From the NCBI RefSeq assembly GCF_030273315.1, contig NZ_CP127174.1, positions 1,984,001 to 2,048,000 on the forward strand: a stretch of 64,000 nt of DNA, in the 5' to 3' direction. Both the position numbers and the translations under genes were made by a program. The notes beneath the pieces were generated by a model that worked only from the letters and a program-made list of their open reading frames with translations, was not told the DNA's origin and did no database searches. The stretch comes from Natrialbaceae archaeon AArc-T1-2 (GTDB lineage: Archaea > Halobacteriota > Halobacteria > Halobacteriales > Natrialbaceae). Positions 18,126 to 26,571 of this stretch are shown piece after piece (the stretch's first letter is position 1; each line of letters begins with the position of its first letter).

Positions 18126-19370
18126 TCAGGACTCGAGGTCGTAGGCGGTGTCGTCGACGAATATCTGTGTGGGCGTTGCAGCGATCCTGAATGCGCCCTC
18201 GAGTGTGTCCACCACGTCCCCCGTCGACGCGTCGATGGCGACCAGTTCGTCACGGTCGGTTCTGGCCCAGACGATCCCACCAGCGACCGAAAGCGAGTCC
18301 GTGACGCCACCCTCGACGCGCGTGTCCCAGCGCATCGAGCCGTCGGTCGCCGCTCGCGCGACGATCCACCCCGAGCGGTTTCCGCCGTACAGCGTCTCCC
18401 CGTCGACGTCCACGCCCGGCCCGAACTGCCGGTCCACCTCGAGGCTCCACTCGTATTCGTTGTTCGCTGGATCGTACGCGTGAATTTCGTTACCGCGAAA
18501 GTAGAGCCGATCGCCACCCTCACCACGAACGTATCCCGGTGAAGCGACGTCGAGGGTAGTTTCCCCGCCGACGTTCCCGCCGGCCGCGAGGTCGACGCGG
18601 ACGATCTCGCCGCCGCCATCTCGCCAGCCGACGACGAAGAAACCGTCACCCTGGTGTTCCACGCCGGTCACGTACCCCAGGTCGATTTCTCTCTCCCACC
18701 GTTGCTCGCCATCCCCAGCGTCGTAGCCGCGTACGAGCGTTTCGTCGGCCGACTCGTCGCTGACTACCGCGGTTACGGCGAGATCATTCGCGAGCGAGAG
18801 CGCCCAGCCACCGACGTTTCTATCGAGTCGAACGTCGTCGGACCAGCGTCGCTCACCCGTGTCGGTGTCGAAGGCGTGAATCGCGCCGTCGTGGCCGTTA
18901 CGGGCGACGGCGACGACCGTGGCGCCCCTGGCGACGACATCGTCGTCTCTGTGGAACTCGAACCGGTAGTCGGAGTCGATTTCGTCGCTGGCCCACGTCA
19001 CCTCTCCGTCGGCAGCGTATCGCTCGAGTCGCGGGGCGTCGACGCCCGCAGTTCTCGAGCCAGCAACACCGAGGAACGCTCCCTCGAGGGTGACGACGTC
19101 ACGGAGGTCACGTTCCCAGGCTGAAACGAGCTCGAGGCTCTCTGGATCGTCGACCGGAGTGCCGTCGACTTCCTCCTCGAACGCTGTGTCGGTCGTCCCG
19201 TCGTCCTGGGCGGTGCCATCAGACTGGGTGTCGTCGCCTGCTTCCTCGAGCTGGAGACAGCCCGCGAGAGCCCCGACCCCGAGTGCAGCACAGAGGGAGC
19301 GACGGGTCGTGGTGATCCTGTCTCGACGGCGTGACTGCGACGACGTGTGTGAGGAGGATTCGCCTGTCAT
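18126..19370 (-). CDS. PQQ-like beta-propeller lipoprotein (CLQLEE type)
   Basis: A 414-residue Tat-exported lipoprotein: Arg23-Arg24 precede a hydrophobic stretch and the lipobox LAGC with Cys38. An acidic spacer follows, then about seven PQQ-type blades ('GTAHFDTDTGERRW'-like motifs such as 'HAFDTDTGERRWSDDV', 'GYDAGDGEQRWERE', 'AYDPANNEYEWSLEV', 'AIDASTGDVVDTLEG'). Such propellers sit on the outer face of the membrane and may scaffold other proteins. The upstream gene ends three bases before this start, so the pair is an operon. A related pair occurs at 59-62 kb. Confidence 0.85.
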   Translation of the reverse strand: MTGESSSHTSSQSRRRDRITTTRRSLCAALGVGALAGCLQLEEAGDDTQSDGTAQDDGTTDTAFEEEVDGTPVDDPESLELVSAWERDLRDVVTLEGAFLGVAGSRTAGVDAPRLERYAADGEVTWASDEIDSDYRFEFHRDDDVVARGATVVAVARNGHDGAIHAFDTDTGERRWSDDVRLDRNVGGWALSLANDLAVTAVVSDESADETLVRGYDAGDGEQRWEREIDLGYVTGVEHQGDGFFVVGWRDGGGEIVRVDLAAGGNVGGETTLDVASPGYVRGEGGDRLYFRGNEIHAYDPANNEYEWSLEVDRQFGPGVDVDGETLYGGNRSGWIVARAATDGSMRWDTRVEGGVTDSLSVAGGIVWARTDRDELVAIDASTGDVVDTLEGAFRIAATPTQIFVDDTAYDLES

Positions 19371-19373
19371 CTC

Positions 19374-20618
19374 TCAGCCCTCCCCGACGTCGTAGGCCGT
19401 GTAGTACGGATCCGGGACAAACACGCGACCGTCGAGTGCGGAGACGCGGTCGCCGCCGTCGGCCTCCGTCGACCGGCGGACGAGGACGGAGCCGTCGTCG
19501 GCGTCGAATCCCCACAGGACACTCGTGGCGTCGTAGGCCCAGACGATTCCGCCGTCGACGATCGGACGACCACTGAGACTGCCGTCGAGTCGCTCTTCCC
19601 AGCGGACAGTCCCCGTCTCGAGGTCGATTGCCGAGAGATAGCCGTTGGTATCAGACACGTAAGCTCTGTTGGCGACGACGGTCAGATCTCTCGAGTAGCC
19701 GCGATCCACGCTCACCTCCATCGTGCGTTCGTCGGCGACCAGATCGTACGCACCGATCGTATCTCCGTCCTCGAAGTACAGCGTCTCGTTCTCGCGGTGA
19801 AACGCGAACCAGTTGCCGTGTTCGACCACGAGATCGCCACTCGCGGCGTCGAGAACGCGCATTCGACCCGTCGTCGCGTAGACGTGCCCGTCGTGGACGG
19901 TGAGGCTCCAGGGATCGTTCGTCGAGAAACTCGACTCCCAGACGATCTCGCGGTCGTCGAGGTCGTAAGCTCTGATCGGCGACTCCTCGTCGTCCCTGTC
20001 GAACGGTCGGGCGGCGTAATAGAGTGTGTCGTCGACAGCATCCATCCCGTAGACGCGGTCGGCGCCGGTGTCGTGACGCCACTCGAGTTCCCCGGTGTCG
20101 GCGTCGAAGACGTAGACGTAGGCCGGATACTCCTCCTCGATCCCCCAACTCAGGTAGTGGACGAAGACGTAGTCGTCGGTCCGAGTGAACCCGCGCCCAT
20201 CGTTTGGCCATTCGCTGTATCCGTCAGGGTCGCCACTCTGTGATTCCCAGACGATGTCGCCGTCCCAGGAGACGATGTTCACGTCTCCGGAGTTGCGGCC
20301 GACGAACTGGCCGTCGTCGACGAAAACCCGATTCAGGCCGTCGACCTCCCAGGCGGCGGAGAGTTCGACCTCCTCGATCGTCTCACCCTCGTTGGGCTCT
20401 TGCTCACCCTCTTCGGGATCCGACTCCGGTTCGGGAGTCGTCTCCGTCTCGGTCGAATTAGTTGTTGGTTCGCCGTCATCGGCTGTCTGGCCCTGCTCGC
20501 TTCCCCCACTTTCTCCTTCGAGCAGCGGCTGCATACACCCAGCCAGACTGCCAGCGATCCCGAGCGACGTGAGCTGAAGCGCCCGCCGCCTGCTCGAGTG
20601 TGTCTCCCGCGCAGTCAT
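19374..20618 (-). CDS. PQQ-like beta-propeller lipoprotein (CMQPLLE type)
   Basis: 414 residues from ATG 20618; ATG 20630 is an alternative. A Tat motif RRR (10-12) and lipobox LAGC with Cys28 lead into a long Glu/Ser/Thr spacer. PQQ blades then follow ('YVFDADTGELEWRHD', 'AYDLDDREIVWESS', 'VLDAASGDLVVEH', 'AIDLETGTVRWEERL'). It is first in a two-gene operon with the preceding entry. A weak T-rich element (CTTTTGATT on the minus strand near 20645-20652) is a possible promoter. Its lipobox context is almost the same as that of the gene at 60554-61834, which suggests a duplicated pair. Confidence 0.85.
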   Translation of the reverse strand: MTARETHSSRRRALQLTSLGIAGSLAGCMQPLLEGESGGSEQGQTADDGEPTTNSTETETTPEPESDPEEGEQEPNEGETIEEVELSAAWEVDGLNRVFVDDGQFVGRNSGDVNIVSWDGDIVWESQSGDPDGYSEWPNDGRGFTRTDDYVFVHYLSWGIEEEYPAYVYVFDADTGELEWRHDTGADRVYGMDAVDDTLYYAARPFDRDDEESPIRAYDLDDREIVWESSFSTNDPWSLTVHDGHVYATTGRMRVLDAASGDLVVEHGNWFAFHRENETLYFEDGDTIGAYDLVADERTMEVSVDRGYSRDLTVVANRAYVSDTNGYLSAIDLETGTVRWEERLDGSLSGRPIVDGGIVWAYDATSVLWGFDADDGSVLVRRSTEADGGDRVSALDGRVFVPDPYYTAYDVGEG

Positions 20619-21030
20619 CGATCGTATCATCGTACTTGACAATCAAAAGCGTGCTGGAACGGGCGTTCGATCCGGTTTTATGAACTTGAGACTGAATTTC
20701 GACTCACGCCGCCCAGCGAACAGTGTTTATCCTGTCCCTCGTTACCAGGCCCACGTTAACATGTCACCAGCAGTTCTGAAGCCCCTCAGTTCCCCGATTC
20801 CATCTTTGAGGCCCCGGTTTTCTGGCGAAGCCCCTCAACTACTACGCTGTGACACGGCGAGGGTGGCGAGAACTTGAAGCCCGTCGTAATTGGGAGGGGT
20901 AGTACGTCGACGAACTCGTGTAACGTGCAGCGTGTCATAGAATCACCCACAGGGGTCAGTAGAGGTGCATGCCCACACCGTGAGTGCTTGGACTAGGTCC
21001 GTCGAACGAAGCCATCGCAGGGAAAGCGGA
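20619..21030. other. Gene-free stretch with short direct repeats
   Basis: No convincing gene. It holds the promoter of the minus-strand lipoprotein operon and two copies of GAAGCCCCTCA at 20778-20788 and 20827-20837. The mixed composition suggests degraded sequence, but I cannot assign a source. Confidence 0.5.
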
Positions 21031-21384
21031 ATGACCATCCAACCCATAGTCCCGAGCATGGATCAACCAGAACCGGCCGATGGATGGCCAAGCCAGCCAC
21101 TCTCGGAAGCGGAGGCCAGAGACTTGCTTGAGGACGATGTCGTCGCTGTCTGGGTGATGGATCCCGATGACGGCGTTCGGCCAGTTACCGTCCCGCCAGG
21201 TGCCCCAGACGATGCAGTCGTCGATATCGTCCTGGAGACGACAGAGGCGTTCGAGATGTACAGCTACAGTGGCGGCCAGTGGATGGATTACGGAACCCAG
21301 CGAAAGGACGACGAGGATACGCCGTCGATGGAAGGCACACTCCAGAGCTATCGCGTCCTTGCCGGCTCCTCGGAGAAGTTTTGA
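21031..21384 (+). CDS. Hypothetical acidic protein
   Basis: 117 residues from ATG 21031; ATG 21058 is another possible start. The composition is acidic and protein-like, with 'PLSEAEARDLLEDDVVAVWVMDPDDG' near the start and a Gly/Tyr-rich 'FEMYSYSGGQWMDYGTQ' near the end. I recognise no family and see no signal peptide or membrane segment. It stands alone between the lipoprotein operon and the flavin-reductase-like gene. Confidence 0.6.
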   Translation: MTIQPIVPSMDQPEPADGWPSQPLSEAEARDLLEDDVVAVWVMDPDDGVRPVTVPPGAPDDAVVDIVLETTEAFEMYSYSGGQWMDYGTQRKDDEDTPSMEGTLQSYRVLAGSSEKF

Positions 21385-21503
21385 TCAGCGAAAGCAGTTT
21401 AACAGTGCCTCGGCAACTACTGTTCAGCGCGGGGAGGATGTCAAGTTTGCCGTCGACGTGACGGTCACTCCCTCCGGACGGTTCGGATCGCTATGACTGG
21501 GCG

Positions 21504-21510
21504 TTTTTTA
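21504..21510 (+). promoter_or_regulatory. TATA element for the pyridoxamine-oxidase-like gene
   Basis: TTTTTTA, 23-29 bases before ATG 21533: typical placement for a leaderless haloarchaeal mRNA. Confidence 0.55.
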
Positions 21511-21532
21511 CTGGCAGGTCGTACCACACGGT

Positions 21533-21982
21533 ATGCAAGAGCTTCGCTGGGTCCAGATGAGTGACGCGGAGATAGACGAGTTTCTCGGGCAGGGCGGGAC
21601 GGGCGTCATCTCGTTCGCCGCGGGAACCGACGATCCACCGGTTACGGTACCGATATCGTACGGGTACAACGAGGACGTCTCGACGCTTTACTATCGTCTC
21701 TCGGTCCCTCCGGACAGCAAGAAGGCAAAACTCATCGACAGCAACGTCACCTTCGTCACGTACGAAAAGACCGACGGCAGGTGGCAAAGCGTCGTCGCGA
21801 CCGGCACGCTCGAGGACGCGGCGGACATTGCCTACGAGTCGAGCACGATCCAGGGAATGTGGACGGTTCAGATTCCGGAAGTCGACATCTTCGAGCGCCC
21901 CCGGGAAGAGGTGACGTTCCGGGATTTCTGTCTCACACCCGAGACGCTGACGGGACGAAAGGAAGTCCAGTCGGAGTCCTGA
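21533..21982 (+). CDS. Pyridoxamine 5'-phosphate oxidase-like flavin-binding protein
   Basis: A 149-residue member of the FMN-binding split-barrel (PNPOx-like) superfamily. It has the N-terminal helix 'MSDAEIDEFLGQGGTGVISFA', 'PPVTVPISYGYNED', the strand 'TLYYRLSVPPDSKKAKLIDSN', and 'NVTFVTYEKTDGRWQSVVATGTLED', where the conserved loop contacts FMN. Many haloarchaeal paralogues exist, and their substrates (flavin, F420 or haem-related) are mostly unknown. A leaderless promoter lies just upstream. It converges with pus10. Confidence 0.85.
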   Translation: MQELRWVQMSDAEIDEFLGQGGTGVISFAAGTDDPPVTVPISYGYNEDVSTLYYRLSVPPDSKKAKLIDSNVTFVTYEKTDGRWQSVVATGTLEDAADIAYESSTIQGMWTVQIPEVDIFERPREEVTFRDFCLTPETLTGRKEVQSES

Positions 21983-21994
21983 CGTCTCTGGCTG

Positions 21995-23275
21995 TTACTC
22001 CTGGAGGTACGCCGGGTTCTCGATCGGTTCCTCCTCGCCCTCGACGCCGACTACGTCCAGCGCGGTCACGTCGACTTCTGTCTCGAGGAGAGCCGCCAGG
22101 CTCGGGTCGCTTCGCCCGTCACCGCCGTGGGCGAGAGCCTCGAGGTCGACGTCACCCGGCGAGACGACGTCGACTTCGGCTTCGTCGTCTGCGGTCAGTT
22201 CGCCAGTCACGTCGCCGATCCGCAGGATCCGGTCCGTTTGCATGCCGTCGCGGTCGACTCGCTGACGGACGGTTGCCCGCTCGAGTGTATCGATCGCTTC
22301 CTCGAAGTCCTCGTCTGTGACCGGACTCGAGAACGAAAGCGTCAGCCGGTAGGTCTGGCGAACGTCGATTCCGGCGACGTGTCCGACCATTCCCTTGGTC
22401 GCCGGTGTGAGTCCCTCGACCGCGATCGTACCGTCGCTCTCGTCGTTGATCGTCGCCTGAAGTGCCTCGACGTCCGGTGGCCGCCGTCGCGGCGCTTTCA
22501 CTTCGACGACGAACGGCCGGCCGGCACCGAGCATCCGCACGTCGTCGTCCTCTCTCCCGGCGCAGTTGAACACCGTCTCGCTCGCGTCCATCCGTTCGCG
22601 GATCGGTCGCGTCACGAAGCGTTCGACGCTCGCGTCGGTGACGGAGCCGGTACCGTCGCAGTTCTCACAGGGACGTCGCTCGCCGTCGCGCGCGCGGGTT
22701 CCACGTCCGTTGCAGACCCGACACACGCGCATCCGCTGGGCGAGGCCGCGCTCGAGTTTCCGGTAGCGGCCGTAGAGGTACGCCGGGTTGAGCTGGCGTT
22801 CGACCTCCTCGTTCTCGAGGTCTAAGATCGCGACCACGTCCGGATCGTCGTGGTCGACGTCCACTCCGAGGGCTCGCTCGAGACGCGTCCCGACCGACCG
22901 GTTGATCTCGGCGTTGAGCGACTCGCCCGCGTTCTCGTCCAGCCCGGCCTGCTCCCGGAGTTCGGTTTCGTTCTCCTCGAGCGACGAGGGGACGCGAGTG
23001 CCGACGAGCAGGGTCTCGAACTCGAGGTCTGCGAGTCGCTCTCTGGCCCGGTCTGCCCACTCGTCGTACGCCGGAGCCAGTCCCTCACATACCCAGCACT
23101 CGTCTGCCTCGACGGGCTCGAATGGCTCGTCGTCCGCCAGCGCGACGCTGATTCGGAGGGCGTGGCCTCGTTGCTCGTTCGTCACGCCACGGCCCCGGTC
23201 CGCGAAACACCGCCCGAGACAGCCGTCGCAAGTCGGCCCCGTCTCGAGGACCGCACGGGCGTGCTCGAGGATCAT
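21995..23275 (-). CDS. pus10: tRNA pseudouridine synthase Pus10
   Basis: 426 residues from ATG 23275; an in-frame GTG at 23284 could add three. An N-terminal zinc site ('CDGCLGRCF') and a second four-cysteine cluster in mid-protein ('CRVCNGRG ... CENCDGTG') fit Pus10. So do 'NCAGREDDDVRMLGAGRPFVVEVK' with the catalytic Asp region, and the C-terminal 'TKGMVGHVAGIDVRQTYRLTL'. Archaeal Pus10 makes pseudouridine at tRNA positions 54 and 55 in the T-loop. The gene stands alone on the minus strand, next to a long non-coding stretch. Confidence 0.93.
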   Translation of the reverse strand: MILEHARAVLETGPTCDGCLGRCFADRGRGVTNEQRGHALRISVALADDEPFEPVEADECWVCEGLAPAYDEWADRARERLADLEFETLLVGTRVPSSLEENETELREQAGLDENAGESLNAEINRSVGTRLERALGVDVDHDDPDVVAILDLENEEVERQLNPAYLYGRYRKLERGLAQRMRVCRVCNGRGTRARDGERRPCENCDGTGSVTDASVERFVTRPIRERMDASETVFNCAGREDDDVRMLGAGRPFVVEVKAPRRRPPDVEALQATINDESDGTIAVEGLTPATKGMVGHVAGIDVRQTYRLTLSFSSPVTDEDFEEAIDTLERATVRQRVDRDGMQTDRILRIGDVTGELTADDEAEVDVVSPGDVDLEALAHGGDGRSDPSLAALLETEVDVTALDVVGVEGEEEPIENPAYLQE

Positions 23276-23284
23276 CGAGGCCAC

Positions 23285-23754
23285 CTCCGGGTTCGAACGC
23301 CGGACTGTGACATGCCGTCGCGTTCACCGGACAGCAGCATAAAGGGGAGAGGGGTATCGCGCCCGGTCTTCGTTGCCGGCGTTGCTCCGTGACATTCCCT
23401 GGCCGCTGTACGTCAGTACCGCGAACCCACGGCCCGCCTGTGGGTTCACCGGTACATCGTTACGGCAATCTGTACCGTCCCGGGAGATAGAACGAGCCCT
23501 CGACCAGCTTCCCGCCGAGTTCGATCCCCTGCTCGCGGCCGACGGGTGATCGTCCCACGAGCGCAACGGACGACCGCCCTCTCGAGCTCTCGTCAGTTCG
23601 CGTCTCTGTCCCGTACGCTGATCAACACAGCGGCTATACACCCGGTCATGAGTCGTTCAACAGTCGGCTGCCGGGAGTGGCCTCGATACGGGTTCAGTCG
23701 GCCGTTCAGTCCACGAGACCGTTGACTGGACCATGGCCGGGAGTATAGATACCC
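23285..23754. other. 470-base gene-free stretch with a strong stem-loop
   Basis: No supported protein gene. A hairpin lies at 23416-23455: inner stem GAACCCAC (23423-23430) with GTGGGTTC (23440-23447) around a nine-base loop, and outer stem GTACC/GGTAC. It could belong to a small structured RNA or a terminator. I found no tRNA, SRP RNA or RNase P motif. Confidence 0.45.
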
Positions 23755-24075
23755 ATGGAATACGTATACGCAGCCCTCATCCTGCACGAGGCCGATGCCG
23801 AGGTTTCGGAGGAGAACGTAACCGACGTGCTCGAGGCCACGGGCATCGGCATTGACGAGCCCCGCGTCAAAGCGCTCGTCGCCGCACTCGAGGACGTCGA
23901 CATCGAGGAGGCCGTCGCGGAGGCGGCCGTCGGCGCGCCGACAGCGGCCCCGATGCCAGAAGAGGCCGAGCCGGAAGAACCGGCGGAAGAAGCACCCGAA
24001 GAGGAGGAAGAGCCGGACGAAGAGGAAGAAGACGAAGAAGCGGCCGGCGAAGGACTGGGCGAGTTGTTCGGGTAG
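23755..24075 (+). CDS. rpl12: Ribosomal protein P1 (archaeal L12), isolated copy
   Basis: A 106-residue acidic stalk protein. The N-terminal dimerisation domain 'MEYVYAALILHEADAEVSEENVTDVLEATG' and 'RVKALVAALEDVDIEEAVAEAA' are canonical for archaeal P1. An Ala/Pro hinge, a Glu-rich tail and the terminal 'GEGLGELFG' motif, which recruits translation GTPases, complete it. The usual L11-L1-L10-L12 context is missing: Pus10 lies divergently upstream and Dph6 downstream. It could be the only P1 gene moved from its operon or a second copy; the window cannot decide. Confidence 0.93.
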   Translation: MEYVYAALILHEADAEVSEENVTDVLEATGIGIDEPRVKALVAALEDVDIEEAVAEAAVGAPTAAPMPEEAEPEEPAEEAPEEEEEPDEEEEDEEAAGEGLGELFG

Positions 24076-24146
24076 CTCCGCTCGAGGTCGACTGCCGGCT
24101 CGCGCTGCCCTACGTTTCTTACCGAACGGCGTAGAGAACGTCTCGT

Positions 24147-24911
24147 ATGTCAGCAGACGGCGGCTGGATCGCGCTCTTCTCAGGTGGCAAGGAGTCCTCG
24201 TGGGCGCTCTATCGCGCGCTCGAGAGCGGCTGTGATGTCCGCCGTCTCGTGATCGTTACCCCGCAAGCGTCCTCCGGAATGTACCACGCACCCGCGACGT
24301 CGGTAGCCCGACTCGCCGCACGAAGCATCGGGATTCCCGTCGTCGACGCTGGCGTTCCGACCGTCGACGTCGAGCCACCGGATGTCGGCGGCGACCTCGC
24401 GGACGGCCGGGACGGTGACGCGTCGGTCGAACCGCTCGAGTCCGCGGTCGGGACGCTCGACGTCGAACTCGACGGTGGCGTGGCCGGAATACTCGTCGGC
24501 AGCGTCGAAAACGAGCTCCGGATCGATCGGCTCCGGTCGATCTGTGACGACGTCGGCTGTGACCTCCTCGCGCCGCTGTGGCGGGCGGAGCCGCGCGAAC
24601 TCCTCGAGACGATGATCGACGCCGGCCTCGAGATCGTCGTCGTCGAGGTGACGGCACCGGGGTTCGACGAGTCCTGGCTCGGCCGTCGGCTGGATCGCGA
24701 TGCGCTGGACGAGTTGGCAGAACTCCACCGCGAACGCGACGTCCACCTCCTCGGCGAAGGCGGCGAGTTCGAGACGATCGTCACCGACGGCCCACACATG
24801 TCCCGTCCCGTCGTCCTCGAGTTCGAACGGGAGTGGTACGACAACTGGGGGCGACTGCGAATCACCGACGCCAGACTCGACACGCATGCGCCGAAAACCG
24901 ATCGAGGCTAG
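24147..24911 (+). CDS. dph6: Diphthine-ammonia ligase-like protein (Dph6 family)
   Basis: A 254-residue ATP-pyrophosphatase. It has the PP-loop 'ALFSGGKESSWALYRALESG' near residue 8, 'MYHAPATSVARLAARSIGIPVVDAG', and in the C-terminal half 'EAPLWRAEPRELLETMIDAGLEIVVVEVTA' and 'HLLGEGGEFETIVTDGPHM', all diagnostic for Dph6. It catalyses the last step of diphthamide synthesis on elongation factor 2. The position just after P1 is a translation-factor context, though no overlap indicates an operon (71 bases apart). Confidence 0.9.
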   Translation: MSADGGWIALFSGGKESSWALYRALESGCDVRRLVIVTPQASSGMYHAPATSVARLAARSIGIPVVDAGVPTVDVEPPDVGGDLADGRDGDASVEPLESAVGTLDVELDGGVAGILVGSVENELRIDRLRSICDDVGCDLLAPLWRAEPRELLETMIDAGLEIVVVEVTAPGFDESWLGRRLDRDALDELAELHRERDVHLLGEGGEFETIVTDGPHMSRPVVLEFEREWYDNWGRLRITDARLDTHAPKTDRG

Positions 24912-24941
24912 CCGAGGCTAGCTGCGCGGACGAGCATCGGA

Positions 24942-25592
24942 TCAGCCGGTCTCAAGGCTGTCTTCGGCGACGAGAGGAACGAACCGCACCGCGCCGTGGG
25001 GCGTTCGCGTGACGTCGCCGCCGCGTTTCTCGAGCAGGTACAGCGTCTGTCGCTCGCCCGTCCCGGCCGGGGCGACCATCCGGCCGTCCTCGTCGAGTTG
25101 CTCGAGCAGTGGCTGGGGAACGTCTTCTCCCGCGGCAGTCACGTAGATCCGGTCGTACGGCGCGTGCTCCGGTAGGCCCTGCGCGCCGTCGCCGACGACG
25201 ACCGTCACGTCGTCGTACCCCGCCCGGGCGAGGTTCTCGCGTGCCCACTCGGCGAGGTCGGCTCGCAGTTCGATCGAGTAAACGTGGTCGCCGCCGACGA
25301 TCTCGGCCGTCACCGCGGCGTGATAGCCACTGCCCGTGCCGACCTCGAGCACGCGCTGTCCCGGTGCCAACTCGAGTAGCTCCGTCATATCCGCGACGAG
25401 ATGCGGTGCAGTCACGACCTGCCCCTCGCCGATCTCGAGCGGGACGTCCCGGGTGGCTCGCTCGCGATCGGCCGGCCGGACGAACTCCTCCCGTGGCACC
25501 GTCCGCATCGCCGATGCGACCGCAGACGAACGGACGTATCCCTCCGCCCGCAGGTACTCGACGAGGCGGGCTCGGTCGTCGTCGCTTCCCAT
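24942..25592 (-). CDS. pcm: Protein-L-isoaspartate O-methyltransferase
   Basis: A 216-residue SAM-dependent repair enzyme for isoaspartyl residues. It shows 'VPREEFVRPADRERATRDVPLEIGEGQVVTAPHLVADMTELL', the SAM motif 'RVLEVGTGSGYHAAVTAE', 'LARAGYDDVTVVVGDGAQGLPEHAPYDRIYVTAAGEDVP' and the C-terminal 'DEDGRMVAPAG'. Length and motifs are normal for the family. A 103-bp inverted-repeat element ends 59 bases upstream of its ATG and could affect its promoter. Confidence 0.93.
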   Translation of the reverse strand: MGSDDDRARLVEYLRAEGYVRSSAVASAMRTVPREEFVRPADRERATRDVPLEIGEGQVVTAPHLVADMTELLELAPGQRVLEVGTGSGYHAAVTAEIVGGDHVYSIELRADLAEWARENLARAGYDDVTVVVGDGAQGLPEHAPYDRIYVTAAGEDVPQPLLEQLDEDGRMVAPAGTGERQTLYLLEKRGGDVTRTPHGAVRFVPLVAEDSLETG

Positions 25593-25651
25593 ACGGCGTC
25601 GGTTACGACCTCGAGACGTATAGTCGAGTGAGTCGACCGAGACCGGTTCTT

Positions 25652-25754
25652 ATACTGTCGGTCATACAGACGTGAACGCGACTCGCGACACCAGACACAC
25701 GTTCACCGGCCGGCTCACCCGGACGCCAATTCACCGGTCCATGACCGACAGTAT
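25652..25754. mobile_element. 103-bp MITE-like inverted-repeat element, copy A
   Basis: Perfect 14-base terminal inverted repeats: ATACTGTCGGTCAT at 25652-25665 and its complement at 25741-25754. The reverse complement of 53814-53916 matches at 98 of 103 positions by my alignment. The right end touches the TAA stop of the HTH-10 gene (25754-25756). The size and ends suggest a non-autonomous mobile element, though I see no clear target duplication. A structured 3'-end or terminator element is the alternative. Confidence 0.7.
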
Positions 25755-26485
25755 TAGTCACCCCGGACGAGCGATTCTGTCTCGGATGCCGTCCGTAACG
25801 CGCCGTCTCGAGTCTCCGTCAGCAGCCGTACGAACTGACCGGCGTTGGTCACGAGCTTGTTCTCCGCTTTCCGTAAGTGTTCCTCGAAGGTCGCTCGAGC
25901 GACGGTCGTCTCGTCTGCGAGTTCGACGATCGACGCTCCGCGTGGCTGGTCGTAGTAGCCAGCGTCCAGGGCGATCCGCAGGGCCTCGAGCTGGCGATCC
26001 GTGAGTCCGTCGAAGAGCCGATCGACCGAGATAAGTGAGCTGTGAGGGACCTGGCGCTCCTCGATCGAGGTCTTCGAGAGGACGTCGATCTCGCGGCTCT
26101 CGTCGAGTTCGGCTAGCAACGCGATGACGTCGCCCTCGTCGAAGCCGATCACGGTGTAGTGTTCCCAGCCGTTTCGGTAGACCGTCGGCGGCAGGTGCAC
26201 GCAGTTGTGCCGTTCGAACGTCCGGACGATCGACTCCTCGATCGAACACGCACACGACTGGACGATCACGTGCAGGTCCGAGCCGTCGACCGAGGTGTGA
26301 AGGGCCGTCCCGAGTTCGTCGATCGCCTCGAGCAACTCGTCGTCGTCGACGTCCGGGGCGGTGATCTCGAGGATCTGGCAGTCCTGCAGAAACCATTCTC
26401 GAATCGACACGCCGGGAAACCGCTCGGAGAGTCCCCGGTAGGGACACTCGTGGCGGAGTTTGAAGGAGACTTCGTACATGCTCAT
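25754..26485 (-). CDS. HTH-10 (Bat-like) transcriptional regulator
   Basis: 243 residues from ATG 26485 ('MSMYEVSFKLRHECPYRGLSERFP'); ATG 26479 is possible. The N-terminal 150 residues are a sensor-like domain with 'QSCACSIEESIVRTFERHNCVHLPP' containing three cysteines. The C-terminus is the bacterio-opsin-activator HTH ('LTDRQLEALRIALDAGYYDQPRGASIVELADE ... ARATFEEHLRKAENKLV'). It is divergent from the rhodanese/MFS pair and may control it, possibly in response to a thiol or metal signal; that is inference. Its TAA stop meets the end of the 103-bp element. Confidence 0.88.
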   Translation of the reverse strand: MSMYEVSFKLRHECPYRGLSERFPGVSIREWFLQDCQILEITAPDVDDDELLEAIDELGTALHTSVDGSDLHVIVQSCACSIEESIVRTFERHNCVHLPPTVYRNGWEHYTVIGFDEGDVIALLAELDESREIDVLSKTSIEERQVPHSSLISVDRLFDGLTDRQLEALRIALDAGYYDQPRGASIVELADETTVARATFEEHLRKAENKLVTNAGQFVRLLTETRDGALRTASETESLVRGD

Positions 26486-26571
26486 AGGAACGACGACGGC
26501 TCTCCCCTCAATAACGGTGCCGGTCATAACTGGCACCGGTGATATGCCACCGCTCTCCCTATCGGGTACCG

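Noticed and set aside
20680-20877. 65-codon plus-strand frame before the hypothetical gene
   Set aside because: No ribosome site, family or sensible composition; it lies in degraded-looking non-coding DNA.
23400-23470. tRNA or H/ACA guide RNA at the hairpin
   Set aside because: No cloverleaf, no proper T-arm, and no pseudouridylation pocket or K-turn; only a simple two-part hairpin.
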